Shown here: piece by piece, positions 45,941 to 56,702 of the stretch
How the letters are laid out: every line of letters begins with the position of its first letter
How positions within the stretch are numbered: position 1 is the first letter of the stretch
Assembly: GCF_902167145.1 (NCBI RefSeq)
Contig: NC_050097.1
Coordinates: forward strand, 138,843,982-138,907,981
DNA: 64,000 nucleotides
Direction: 5' to 3'
Source of the DNA: Zea mays
Taxonomy: Eukaryota; Streptophyta; Magnoliopsida; Poales; Poaceae
Made by a program: the position numbers and the translations under genes
Notes under the pieces: generated by a model
Database searches by the model: none
What the model was told of the DNA's origin: nothing
The model's input: only the letters and a program-made list of their open reading frames with translations

Positions 45941-48900
45941 CTAATCTTCTCTCAATACTGCTTCGGCGGCCTCATTTACAAGTTGGTCAACAACCTTGTC
46001 CAAGATAGTTTCGGCCATTTGTTTAATTTCTTCGTCGACATTTGATCCAGCAGTTTCTGAGGGAAGAGAACATTTCTTCATTACTTTTACAAACCTTGAG
46101 CAAAGTTTGGAATAAAAATTACAACACAATAAGAGCGACTAATTGGTACCTAATTGCCTTTCGGGTTCTGTACTCCTTTCGGCAGCTTCTGCTACTTTTC
46201 TGGCGTCATGAATGCCTTTTTCGCTACTTTGGATGATCTCTTGCGCCATTCCTCGACCGCCGTCGTTCCAGATATCAGTAAAAAATTTGCCACCAACCAC
46301 GCTTGCTTCGGCCGAGGGGTCCTTGATGTCTTCGGAAGATAAGGTAGCTTCGGATTGAGCTAAAAATTTTACATGCCCGCAACCTTTCTTCTCTAAGACA
46401 GAAGCAATTCCTCTGGCGCCCGAAAAAGCGCATATGTCGCCACGACTGTTCAGAATCTCTTCGAAGGCCTCTGCTTCGTGGCTAATCCATTCCAGCGGAC
46501 CTTCGGGATTGCCTCGAGAGAAATTCTCTTCGCTGGAAAAGGCGCCTACGCTGGCGAAGCTGGATTTAATTTTATTCACACATTCTACAGATTTGACATA
46601 GCATTTCCCCTGAGATGTGCGAAGCTCCTTAACTCTTGATTCCAATTTGCTGACCATAAAATCACTAAGTTCTCGTTTCGTTTCCTCAAGCGTGCGCTCC
46701 TCTTTAGCTCTAGCCAGCTGTTTCTGAAGATCTTTAATCTCGCATTTTTGAGCTTCGGCCTGGGCTTTTGAAGCAGCTTCGTCTTTTTTCACTTTATCTA
46801 CCAGTGTAAGCAGAATTTTATCTTTTTCCAAAGCTTCGTTTCTCAGTTTGATAACTTCGGAGCGTAAATTATTAAACGCAATTTCATAGCTTTCATCTTC
46901 GGCGCTCTTTTGGGCTCTTAGTGCGTTGCTTAGGATCAGGCCCTATACGAAAAAGAATTCATATAAGAAAAAAGGAATGAGTTGCGTAAAAAATAAGGGG
47001 GTTTTTCAAGCGTTTAATTCCCATACCTTCAGGCTGTTGTACGCAAGACTGTCTGCGAGATCTTCTTTCGTCATGGCGCTTAATCCAGATTCAAGCTTCG
47101 GGAAACCAATACTTCTGGCCATTTCTCGGCAGACAGATAGCTCTTTGTTGTCAGGCAGGCAGTATAAGAAGTCATCTTCATTCGTCCCATTGAATATTAC
47201 TGCCCCCTTCGGATATTTTAGCTCCTTCGCATAATGGTTAGCTTCATGAGTTTCTTCTTCAGATAGTTTTTTCCCCGAAGCATGTCGAATGATGTAATCA
47301 CACATGCTGGCAGGCGCTTCGGGGATGGCAGTATCAGTTTCTTCAACTAAAATTGGTTCTGATATTTTTATAACTTCGGCTTCCAAAGTTTGCTCCTTGA
47401 AGGGCTCTGAAGGCCCAGCTTCAGCTTCAGCCTGTTGCGTCGAAGCTTCAGTAGAAGCTTCAACAACTTCAACACTCTTTTTTGGAGTTGTGCTTGAAGA
47501 CTTAATTGTCTCCAAGACATCTAGTACGTTTACCATTCTTTTCCTTTTTGGGGTCACTGTTGGACCCTTTTGGTTTTTTGCTGTTTCGGCATTTGCTGCA
47601 GGACTCAAAACTTCTGATGCTTTTTCCTTAGTCGGTTTTTTCACTTCTTCCATTTTTTCTGTGGATGGTGCTTCGGCCATCACTGCAATTTCTGGCAGCA
47701 AGGTTGGCTGTTCAGCTTCAGCGGCCGAAGATGTTTCCCCGGTAAACTCAGGCACCGAAGCTGGTTCAATATGGCGTGGCCGGTGTGTGAGGACCTTTAA
47801 CCTTTTTCCTTTCAGTTCTAGCTCGCTAGGAGCAGTTGCAGCTTCTTCTTTTTCAGAGGTTGTGTTTTTCCTTTTTTGCCCTCGGATGGGATAACGATAA
47901 TCAGGGTAAAAGAACCCGACTGCATCAAACACCCGGTTGAGTCTCTTCTTTTTTCGGCCTCCGAAGGCTGCTGATAGTGCAGTATTTTCAGCCTTCGAAT
48001 ATGCCCCAAGTAGATCATCACTTAATGTTTCAATGCTTCTTAACCAGTCGTCGTCAGGTTCGACAAATTTGTCCCCATATTTGAATGTGTATTTTAATCT
48101 GACTAGTCCGCCTTCGTCGGATTCTTTGATGGTTTCCTTCGGCATTTCCCACTTTTCTGCAAGTGGCCATACCCTGAAGGCAATGTGTTCTTGGACCAAG
48201 TCCCTTGTCCCAATAAACGAGCAGACTACTCCGAAGGCCCTTTGGCATTCTTCGGCAGCTTCGTCCATTTCGACCTTCGGCCTTCGAAGACCGAAGCGTT
48301 GCCAGATTGGTCGCATAATGATACTCTTCACATTCTCTTGAGTCGTTAGGTCATTCTTTACATAAAACCATTCAGTCATCCAAGCTCCGGGCCACCTCTT
48401 CCGAAAGGTTGGCACAGGGCAGCTTGACCCGGAGCGGGCGCCGAAGCTGTAGCACTCAAAGTTGTTGTGGTATTGCTCTTTTCCCCAGGGCTTCGTCTCG
48501 TATAATAACTCATGAATATTGCAGAAGCTTTTAGCGTCTGGTTCCAAACCTTGGCTTCTCGCAGCCCAGACAAACACTCCCATTCTTATGATGGCTTCGG
48601 GAGTAATTTGATGCAGGAAGATTTGAAATGTTTTCAGTACCTCAATAACAAAGTCGCTCAAGGGGAAACGAAGCCCAGCCTTGAGGAAGCTTCGGAAGAT
48701 TACAACTTCATCTTCTTCGGGGGTGGGAGAAGTTTTTTCCCCAGCATCAGCTCTCACAATAGATATGTCTCGGAAATATCGCCCCCTCATATTATCAATG
48801 TGACTCTGCTTGATGGTCGTTTTTCCGAAAACCGCGTGACTTGGTCGCCACGGTCGATCTTCGGCCTCTTCCCCGCTACTTTCTACATCAAAACTGTCGC

Positions 48901-49048
48901 TGTCATCAGTGTCTTCGGACAGACCTTCAAGAATTTCCTTGGTGATTTTCTCTGTATTGGTCTCCGCCATCGCCATAATGAACCCCAGATTCTTCTCCTC
49001 CTCAAGACTCAGCTTCGTCTCAGCAGGGATCTTCTTGCCTTCAGACAT
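45941..49048 (-). CDS. Intact three-exon antisense gene, 'putative gypsy type transposon' family
   Basis: Exon 1 49048-47027, intron 1 47026-46943 (84 bp, GTATGG...GTATAG), exon 2 46942-46150, intron 2 46149-46057 (93 bp, GTACC...CTCAG), exon 3 46056-45941. The joined frame has 976 codons and no stop; intron phases are 0 and 1. Residues 40-66 are acidic; about 118-300 holds FPLSDFVIEVLKTFQIFLH and TPEAIIRMGVFVW, the recalled PF04195 hallmark; about 380-600 is Lys/Glu/Ala/Ser-rich; exon 2 starts with a coiled coil (LVDKVKKDEA region) and has GGKFFTDIWNDGGRGMAQE. Transcribed opposite to gag and convergent with it. Function unknown; without the introns each exon frame is still open. Confidence 0.85.
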
Positions 49049-49190
49049 CTTCGGAAACGCTAAAAAATTGTTCCCGAGGCCGAAGCTTCAAAATCAAAAA
49101 GACCAACAAATCTTAGTGCAAGAGCTAAAAATTTTAAGTGGGTCGAAGCAGAAGGCTAGTGTGCGTACCAAATGAGTTCGCGATGTGATC

Positions 49191-49200
49191 TTATTTATAC
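49191..49200 (-). promoter_or_regulatory. TATA box of the intact antisense gene
   Basis: GTATAAATAA on the minus strand, about 145 bp before the ATG at 49048 and outside the LTR. The box and its spacing match those at 8279-8289, so the gene seems to have its own promoter between PPT and start codon. Confidence 0.68.
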
Positions 49201-49352
49201 GTCTAGGGCGTTGAAAATTGAAAGGCCCCGCTTGTCAGTGGATGTTGCTATTCTAGCAAAGGGAAGGTGTTTTTTCGGACCTTCGGCTCAAGGCCTTCGT
49301 CCATATCGCAATCTGAATTTATTATTTACAAATTAATATTGCGAGGGGCTAC
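49201..49352 (+). other. Upstream region of the antisense gene and Zeon PPT
   Basis: Includes GCGAGGGGCTAC (49341-49352), the PPT directly before the 3' LTR. Shares CGAAGGTCCGAAAAAACACCTTCCCTTTGC with 8200-8225 (reversed), a conserved block that could be promoter sequence. Confidence 0.6.
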
Positions 49353-50027
49353 TGTTGGGGGCCTTCGTCCTCCGAAGGTCCTCAAAAACATGATTTGACA
49401 ATGTTTTCCGAGTGGATTATGTGAACAGGTATTTTCGAATCCAGAATTATGAATATGGAGCACGGCCAGGACGAAGCCTGAACCAGACGAAGGTCGAGTG
49501 CAGCCGAAGCTGTGCGCAGGGAAGCTTCGGCGCGATGGCAGAAGGGGGAACCGACTTAAAGATGAAAAGACTTCGGGGGCCTCGACAGATTTCCATAAGC
49601 CGTTAACAAATGTAATGGACATGGATGTAATTTTACGTGGGCTGCGTCCCGCGTCTATAAATAGATGAACAGTACTCCCGTACTGTTCACGCTGACTGGG
49701 CATTTGCTTTTGCGTCACGCTTGTACTCTTATCTTCTCTCAAGACCAAAGGTACATTTGTAATCTAAAATCATTTCTATTTTTGCATGTTAATGAAATAG
49801 AAATGATTTCATGATGATGTTTACTTCATATCTCATGATTTATGCGAATACTTTATCCTTCGTTGCTATGCTTACGAAGGTATGTCCTTCGTAACCTTCG
49901 TCCAAGATGCTTTATATCCCGAAGGGATATATCGTTATGGAGGACGAAGGACCTTAACATTTAACATTTTCTGTGTTGCCTTGTTCTTAATTCTTAATTC
50001 TTAGCATTTGAGAACAAGTCCCCAACA
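49353..50027 (+). repeat. 3' LTR of Zeon-like copy 2
   Basis: 675 bp, no difference from the 5' LTR found by eye. Same TATA box (49654-49664) and inverted repeat (49666-49689). Confidence 0.95.
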
Positions 50028-50529
50028 GGGGCTGCTCTCGCACTAGGCTACGGCTAAATTGTTGACCGCATCGACAAACTAAACTAAAAAACTCGGAGCC
50101 TGACTATGCACTCGGGCTACGACCAGGCCACATGAGAGAACAACAAGGCCGACCAAGGAATAAAAAGAGTGTTAAGACCTTATTAACCGGGAACTGGGAA
50201 CTTGGCCATGTTCCTCATTTCGGGAACGTTCGTTCCATTCCAGGAACGTCGGAACAATCTCGTTCCAGTAGTGTTAAATCCTAGTTTTTGTAGTGTTTCG
50301 CGTACCACGTTTCCGTTCCTCGATCCCATCGATCCGGGAACCTGGTTACTAAGGTTAAGACCTCAGAGGAGTCAAACCACTCCTCCGAGGCCTCGAGGGC
50401 TACACCCGACGGGTGCGCTCGCGCGCACCCATCGGAACAAAATACTACTAAAAAAGACCAATCACCTTGCAAAAATCTGATAGAACCTCCAAGCGAGTGC
50501 CTACACTACCTTTGAGGCTCGGGGGCTAC
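50028..50529 (+). other. End of the Huck interior with PPT
   Basis: No gene. Contains the MITE-like insert and, at 50514-50529, the PPT GAGGCTCGGGGGCTAC directly before the 3' LTR. Confidence 0.7.
50181..50353. mobile_element. MITE-like insertion, 173 bp
   Basis: Flanked by a perfect 10-bp direct repeat GTTAAGACCT (50171-50180 and 50354-50363). Ends are imperfect inverted repeats (TTAACCGGGAAC versus GTAACCAGGTTCC). Filled with GGAAC/GTTCC words. A 9-10 bp TSD suggests a Mutator-like rather than hAT origin. It carries no gene. Confidence 0.65.
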
Positions 50530-51904
50530 TGTTGGGTACCATAATTAGGGGTACCCCCAGTACTCCTAAACATGGCTGGAGAACATCTTTAAAACAAGCC
50601 ATCAAGACTGGTAAGCACGGTTCAGGTCAAGACCTCGTCTACTGAGGGACGCGGTCCCGTCTCACCTGAGCCCAGCCTCGGGCAAGAACGGCAGTCCCGT
50701 ACATATTCACAGCTCACCCGAGGGTCCCCTCAGGCGGTGGGCACACCCCCGGCTCGCCCAAGGCAATACTCGGGTAAACTTAGTCGTATAGCGCCTCGAC
50801 AAAACCGCCTTACCACTGACCGTATCACGTGCGCATTTAATGCGGGGATCACCTAACACCTTATCCCGACACGCGCGCCGCAGTTGGCAAGATTGAAATG
50901 ACCGCAGTCACTTCACCCTTTTACTGATCGTTCTGACAGGATAACGACACTGTTCACCCTGTTCCGACCACTGTGCCGACCATCGGGGTAAGACTAACAA
51001 CAGTAAGTTATCGCCTCTCCCGAGTTCGGCCTCGGGCGCAACAGGGAGTTCCGCCTCGCCCGACCCAGGCCTCGGCCTCAGCCTCGGCCTCGAGAGGAGG
51101 TCTTCGCCTCACCTGACCCAAGCCTCAGCCTCAGCTTCGACCTTGGGAGGAGGTCTTCGCCTCACCCGACCTAGGCCTCGTCTTCAAATCACCGCTTCGC
51201 CTGAGATAGCCTCGGACCGACTACGCGAATAGGGAATACAACACTATCCTTCCCCTAGCTAGCCACCTCAGGCTATGAAGGAACAAGACCGGTGTCACAT
51301 CAGATTACTCCAGTAACAGGTAATGATGATCCCCGGCATGCGCCCCTGACATCGACTGTCCTCAGCTCTCTACAAAGTCAAAGAAGCGTCAGCAGGACAC
51401 GAACTTCAAGGCCACCTCGACCGCCAGCCATGGCACTACAGTGCTTGGCTTCAACTCGGCGGAGCCGGTCGCACCGCTACAGGGGATAGGACCTAGGGCC
51501 GCGCCGCCGGCCGTGCTTCTACAAGGCTCAAGCACTTCTCCGTCGTCCACGTTAGCACATAGCTACACCCCCATATGTACAGCTGGGTCACCTCCTTGTA
51601 TCTATAAAAGGAGATGCCGAGGGCCTTCCCACGGCACGCTTTGAAGGCTTACTCAGACGGCTCACCCAACATCAACGCACTTCAAGGCAAACCTTCTCTC
51701 CATAGCACTAGACCTCTCAAGAGACCTGGGATCCTCTCCCTCTCTCGCAAAGCTTGTATCCCCTACTACAAGCACCCCGGTGCAAGATAATATAAGCCTC
51801 ATCATCCCTCTTATGTTTCATCTTGCATCAATCCATCTGGGCAGGGACACGCAGCATAAAATTCACTAGTCAGTTGAGGGCCCCCCGGGTTCGAAACACC
51901 GACA
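50530..51904 (+). repeat. 3' LTR of the Huck-like element
   Basis: 1,375 bp, TGTTGGGTACCATAATT...GAAACACCGACA, TATA box at 51601-51609. About 5 percent different from the 5' LTR, mostly transitions, plus small indels. Confidence 0.92.
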
Positions 51905-52383
51905 GATACCCATCGTGTAATGGATATAGATACTGCATATCCATACCCACAAAAAATCTATTGTGGATACCTTATCATATACATATTTGTACCCGCGGAT
52001 AACAAATTCCGTCATACCCGTGCTCGATGAATAATTATATGCAGTTATTTGCCCATACCCCTACCCACTGTCATCCATAGTAACAACTAGAAGCAACAAG
52101 TTCTTGTTGTCGCTACAAATTATACCAATTATCAAAGTATCGAATCCGACGGTTCACTTATGATGAATATTGTTTACAAAGATATGCTGATTTCATAGTT
52201 GTTGTCAATGAAAAATATATATTTTCTGTTTTAGTATGGTATGCTTTCTCATGTTTGAAGAAGTAAATAATACAAAATGTTTATGTATCAATAGTTCAGA
52301 GTTTTTTATCCTTAACATTTGACTTAGTATTTAAATGATTGCAACTGAAATATGTCAACACATCTTCATAGTATTATCGTAAA
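51905..52383. other. Unassigned sequence right of the Huck-like element
   Basis: Begins with the right TSD GATAC. Rich in CCATACCC / ACCCGCGGATAAC words that continue the motif left of Huck (32230-32250), a pattern I associate with decayed hAT-like DNA transposons in grasses. No gene. Confidence 0.4.
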
Positions 52384-53782
52384 TGTAACACCCCAGGTGT
52401 TTATTGTCTGATCGACCACGAGTGCGGACTTTAACACGTGATAGCAGTGAATATAAAGGTTGCTAAATTCTAATTATCTTTGTCTATCATGATTTTAATA
52501 TCGTATCTGTCTCCATCTATATATATTGTCCAAATCTTTTCCTGGAGTTGGGACTTCAAAAATCTTTTGAGATGTCGAGTCTACGCTATTCGGGTAGCAT
52601 GTGATCTTTGTTCGAACTCAACTGGGTCAAATACAGTTTAAAGTATCGGTCCCAACCTCGTTTGCTTTGGTCCGTGTGTTCCTCGCCTAGATCCAAATTT
52701 TCGGATATAGATAACGTGTAGGAATTCATCTGACTCCAGAATATTCACTAAATCAAATCATATCTGTATATTGTGGTCAATCTTATTTTGGTTCGACCCT
52801 TTTATACATCTTTTAGAACTTAATTTTAGAACCCCAAAATATCTACATTTTTCTTTTGTCAAGGTTTGGAGAAGAAAAATAGGAATTCTCCTTATCTCCC
52901 CACTGCTTAATCTCATTTCCTTATCCTCGCACGTCTTCTCCTTCATCCTCATCTTTTCCTCTGATCCTTTCATTCCTCACGAGCTCGGTCAGGGAGCTCC
53001 CTTCCTCTCTCGCCTGTGGCTCCCTGTGCTCGATGGTGCTTGTCATGGCTCCTCCTCGCCTCTCCTCGCGCCCCTTCCTGTTGTTGTGCCCAGCCGACAC
53101 CCCTCCCTCCATATTCCTCTCTGCAGCAACCCTGCCATGGTCGCGCCCCTGCTTCCATGGAGCTCACCCTGGCCCCTACATTTTTTTATTTCCTACAGCT
53201 CGCCCTTTCCCTGCTCCTGCATGCCGACAACTAGCCCATCTTCCTCCCCAAGCCGGGCTCGCCCAGTCTCTCGCTTTCTCTGCTCCAGCGGCAACCCTAG
53301 GGTCTCAAGGTATTCCAGTTCGTGCAGCAGCAGTAACCATGGAAACCCCTCTAGGTCACGCCCTCAACATGCTCGATGATATGCTGCAACGAGCTACACC
53401 TCGATCTATGCCGACCCAGTCGCAACTTCGTCGAACCCCGGTGTCACCAGTACATGTACTTGGCGTCGATAAAGTAGATGCTAACCGTGTGTATATTTGT
53501 GTGTTCTTGTGAGGAGAGGAACCCTTGGGACCGATGGTGAAGAGTGAAGCCTGTCCGACATTTGTTAAATGTTCGATAGAAGGATCAAACCAAAAGTCAT
53601 CGTCGATCTCGTGATTTCGAGTTTGGTTTAGTTATTGTGATCTCCTTCGCAATCCATGTTAATTAACTTGTATGGTGGGATGGAATAGATGTATTGGTTG
53701 TGATGGTCATCTTGTTTATGTTCATGTTGTTATGGAGGTGTCAAATAATTGATGAAATGCCTTAGTTGTGTGTAATAGTATG
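52384..53782 (+). repeat. Start of a Gypsy LTR, interrupted
   Basis: TGTAACACCCCAGGTGTTT, the typical start of long Gypsy LTRs here, then AT-rich sequence and a CT-rich/GC-rich block (52900-53260) like those in the LTRs at 16290 and 61200. Interrupted at 53783. Reading frames in the CT-rich block are not credible genes. Confidence 0.55.
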
Positions 53783-54981
53783 TGTCGGAGAGGAAATTCT
53801 CTGGCCGGGTGGCGGAACGCACCCGCCCTAAATCCTAAGATGAGGAGGGGCCTAAGCGTTTTGCCTGCTAGATGGAATCGGGAAGAACACAAGAACACGC
53901 AAGGGTTTAGAGTGGTTCGGGCCGCCGGAGCGTAACACCCTACTCCACTGTTATGTATTGAGCTTGAGAGCTTGTATGAACTTGTGAGCATGAGAGTCTA
54001 AGTGAGTTTGAGCCTAAGTTGGGTCTGCCTTGTAACGTCGTGTGTCCTCCCGTTTATAGTTCAAGGGGGGCACGTACAAGGGTGCTAAGCCCCGACATGT
54101 GGGCCCAGGGGCAAAACGGAGGAAATACATATAGAAGTATCTAATGCCAGTGTCGCCCAGAAGATCTCCGAGCGCCATATTGTTCATAGTGTATACGGTA
54201 TTGATATCCTACGCTGCTTCCTCAGTAACGTGCCAGTGATGATGAGCATAGTATATGCCGCAGCACGGGCATACTGCCTGCCATCAGAATGGACAGGCAC
54301 GCCACCTGTAGGATGGTCTGGTCGCCGCCCATCAACGGAGTGGACAGGGCACATTAAATGCTGAGGCGGCACATTGCCTGCCAGTGGAGTGGCAAGGCTC
54401 ATTAAATGCCAAAGCGGCACATCACCTGTCAGAGGAATAGACAGACGGCGCGCCTTATCTGCAATAAATGTCGCGTCGCACGGCCTAGGGGCCTTACGTC
54501 AGGCTCCGCCCACTGGCTTACGTCATGGGCAGTAGGCCATGTGGCAGCATCGGGACTCCGCCTGAGCGAGGAGCAGAAGCGTACATGGTATGGTCCGAAC
54601 ACGTGTCGGCTCCGGACCCCTGCCTAGCCTTGATTAAGGCCTGGGTATTCTTTGTCCCATAATCCCAGGACCCTGCTGAGGGTGGCCCGGACCCCACACA
54701 GAGAGGTCTAGGACCCGTCCCGGGGGTCCGATCTGTACCCATGGAGGTCCTGGACCCTGCCCGGAGGTCCGGTCCATATATGCAGGGGTCCGACACTTTC
54801 CCATGGGGGTCCGGACTCCTGCCGACACCTTGGAGTGTATCATCTTCTTCGGCCACGTGGCAGCCCCGGAGCCGTCCGCATGGTGGGGTTGGGTGTTGTT
54901 CGCCATGCGACTAGAGACAGCCGCGTGGACACCGCACCTTCATGTTGTGGTAAGGGGTACCCCTGTTTTAGGGTACCGATA
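53783..54981 (-). repeat. 3' LTR of the Tat-lineage remnant
   Basis: 1,199 bp, TGTCGGAGAGG at the left and GGGTACCGATA (expected CA) at the right. TATA-like ACTATAAACG (minus) at 54051-54060. Contains direct repeats of (C/T)GCCTGYCAG(T/A)GGA type (54288-54440) and GGGGTCCG words (54680-54815). Confidence 0.75.
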
Positions 54982-55249
54982 GTGGCCCCCGGGCCCGCCT
55001 CAGGGGAGGATACGAGCCTGCAGGTGGGGCCAAAGCTTGACTGGCGATTGGTGCGCCGCTTCCGTGTGTTTGCTGATGTAATCATTGCCAGACCACCTTC
55101 AGTCACGCCAACTGCCATGTCTGTCCCCGCGACTGACTGACCCACGGCCCCCACGCATGATGGTTTCGCCGGGCCATGCGCGAGGTGCCTCGATACCGCT
55201 GCATTGGTTTGAAAAATTATTACCTTCTCTGTCTTCTGCGACGGCCCCG
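54982..55249 (+). other. PPT and promoter-side region of the remnant
   Basis: GTGGCCCCCGGGCC directly after the LTR is the PPT on the minus strand. No gene. Confidence 0.5.
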
Positions 55250-55650
55250 AGGCGGTGCAGTACTACCGCGAACGACGGTTCGACTTCTCTGCACCCAAGA
55301 ACCGGCGCCCAGGGAGTATGACTCGTGGGCTCGGACCCTCGTGCCAGAGACTGGTCCGTTTGTTTCTTGCGGCGGAGATGACGAGGCACATGTCGTGGGC
55401 GGCGGTTCGCTTTTCGGGCACGTGCGGCGGTTCGCCTTCTCCGCACCTAGGGACCGAGCCCCAAGGAGTATGACTTGTGGGCCCGGGCCCCCGTGTCAGC
55501 GACTGGGCCACTATTTTTGGCAGAGATGAAGGGGCATACTACCGCGAGCGGCGGTTCGCTCCTCGTGGCGGTTCGCCTTCTCGGCACTCGGAGGCCCGTA
55601 CACCATCTGTATGACTTGTGGGCCTGGGCCCCCGTGTCATAGGCTGGGCT
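55250..55650 (+). repeat. Tandem repeat of about 120-150 bp, three degenerate copies
   Basis: Each copy has GGCGGTTCG, TTCTCNGCACYNRG, GTATGACTYGTGGGC and CCCGTGTCAN-GACTGG, near 55260-55350, 55420-55510 and 55545-55650. Lies between PPT and the antisense gene. Confidence 0.65.
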
Positions 55651-55810
55651 GCTTCGGTGTGCGTCAGGCGAGATTTCCTGCGGCGTCTCGGGGCACGAAC
55701 GAGAGTGTCTTCCTTGAAACGGGATTCACCCTGCGTGCAGTAGTTACGCTTTCGCATTCTTTCCAACTGATGCGCCCTTTCGCCTTTGAGTTCTCCGCGC
55801 CCTACTGCAT

Positions 55811-56702
55811 TTGCGCTCCTCTGCCGCCGTAGTTGCTGCGGCTTTGCTAGTCCATCCTGGACGCTTCCAGTCCGAGGTGGCACTCAACCTGGTGCGCAAC
55901 CTGCTCGGATGGGGCGTGCCAGCGCTCGCCGGAAGGATCCGCGCCTGGCGCTTCTCTCCTCGGCGGTCTCGCCGCCGGGGAGTCCGCACTCTTCGTCTCT
56001 TGCCTCTCCTATGGGTTGGTGCTGCCGATCTCGCCTTTCTTTTTGCGGCTGTTGGAGAAGCTCGACCTCCAACATCAGAGCCTCATGGCCCACCCCATCC
56101 TCCAGGCGGCCATATTTGCCCATCTGTGCGAGATGTCCATGGGGGTGGCGCTTCTTCCGCTAGCATTCGGACGAAAGGGTGCTGCGCAGCGACCTTCCAG
56201 AGGTGGAAAGCGAGCTGAGCTGCGGCGCCATCTTTCACTTCTTCCGGTAATTCTCAGACTAAAGGGTGTTGCGCAGCGACCTTTCGGAGGCAGAAAGCGA
56301 GCTGAGCTGTGGCTCCATCTTTCGCTTCTTCCGGAGTTGAGCTGCGCCTTCCGCAGCAGTCTCGTCAGTTCCTCCCTGAACTTCACTAGCACCTGGTGGT
56401 ACGCCTCCATGAACTGGTCGAGCTCCGACTCCGTCTCAGCGGCCAGGCCGCCGAGCGTCGTGTGCCGCCGCGCCCCCATCTCTTTGGCTTTAATGGCCTC
56501 GACGTCGCATCCAACAAGGAGGGCTCCTTCGCCTTCATGCACACGCCGAGGGGGCCGCCGCCGTGTTCAGGGTGAGCGGCAGGTCTGCGCCTGGCATCTG
56601 CAACTGAAGACGCCGCTCGGGAGGTCGTACAAGATGCCATGGAGACGGCGCCCGCGCGCTTCCAGCGTGACCCTGCTGATGTCGAGCAGCTCATACCTGT
56701 AG
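55811..56702 (+). pseudogene. Antisense 'putative gypsy type transposon' gene fragment
   Basis: The core reads PISPFFLRLLEKLDLQHQ and LQAAIFAHLCEMSMGV (about 56022-56150), the same hallmark as in the Zeon and Huck antisense genes. The upstream part (VALNLVRNLLGWGVPAL) is in another frame, so a frameshift lies near 55960-55975. After 56160 a GC-rich block with a duplicated GTTGCGCAGCGACCTTYNGAGG-type segment (56180 and 56268) follows. The gene points away from the LTR as in the other elements. Confidence 0.65.

Larger units (their letters stand above)
42673..50027 (+). mobile_element. Complete Zeon-like Gypsy element, copy 2 (young)
   Basis: 7,355 bp with 675-bp LTRs that look identical line by line (offset 6,680) and a perfect TSD, GGGGC (42668-42672 and 50028-50032). 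Order: 5' LTR, PBS TTGGCGCCCACC, intact gag (43423-44937), spacer with 63-bp tandem repeats, intact three-exon antisense gene (49048-45941), PPT GCGAGGGGCTAC, 3' LTR. No pol. Size, LTR size and gag-only content agree with maize Zeon-1 as I remember it. Identical LTRs indicate very recent insertion. Confidence 0.93.
32256..51904 (+). mobile_element. Huck-like Gypsy element, internally deleted
   Basis: Complete element with TSD GATAC (32251-32255 and 51905-51909). Without the nested Zeon-like copy it is about 12.3 kb. Order: 5' LTR, PBS TTGGCGCGCCAGGTAGGGG, gag, integrase, spacer, an antisense gene, spacer with MITE, PPT GAGGCTCGGGGGCTAC, 3' LTR. Protease, RT and RNase H are missing between 36152 and 36185. 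By eye the LTRs differ at roughly 70 sites (about 5 percent), i.e. about two million years at 1.3e-8. The CCTCGG/CCCGAG-rich sequence and the LTR start TGTTGGGTACCATAATTAGG match what I remember of maize Huck. Confidence 0.9.

Noticed and set aside
47304..48341. Plus-strand frames opposite the antisense gene
   Set aside because: Shadows of the minus-strand coding sequence; no motif.
52771..53512. Frames of 160-200 codons in the LTR starting at 52384
   Set aside because: CT-rich LTR leader sequence, no domain, overlapping frames of similar length.
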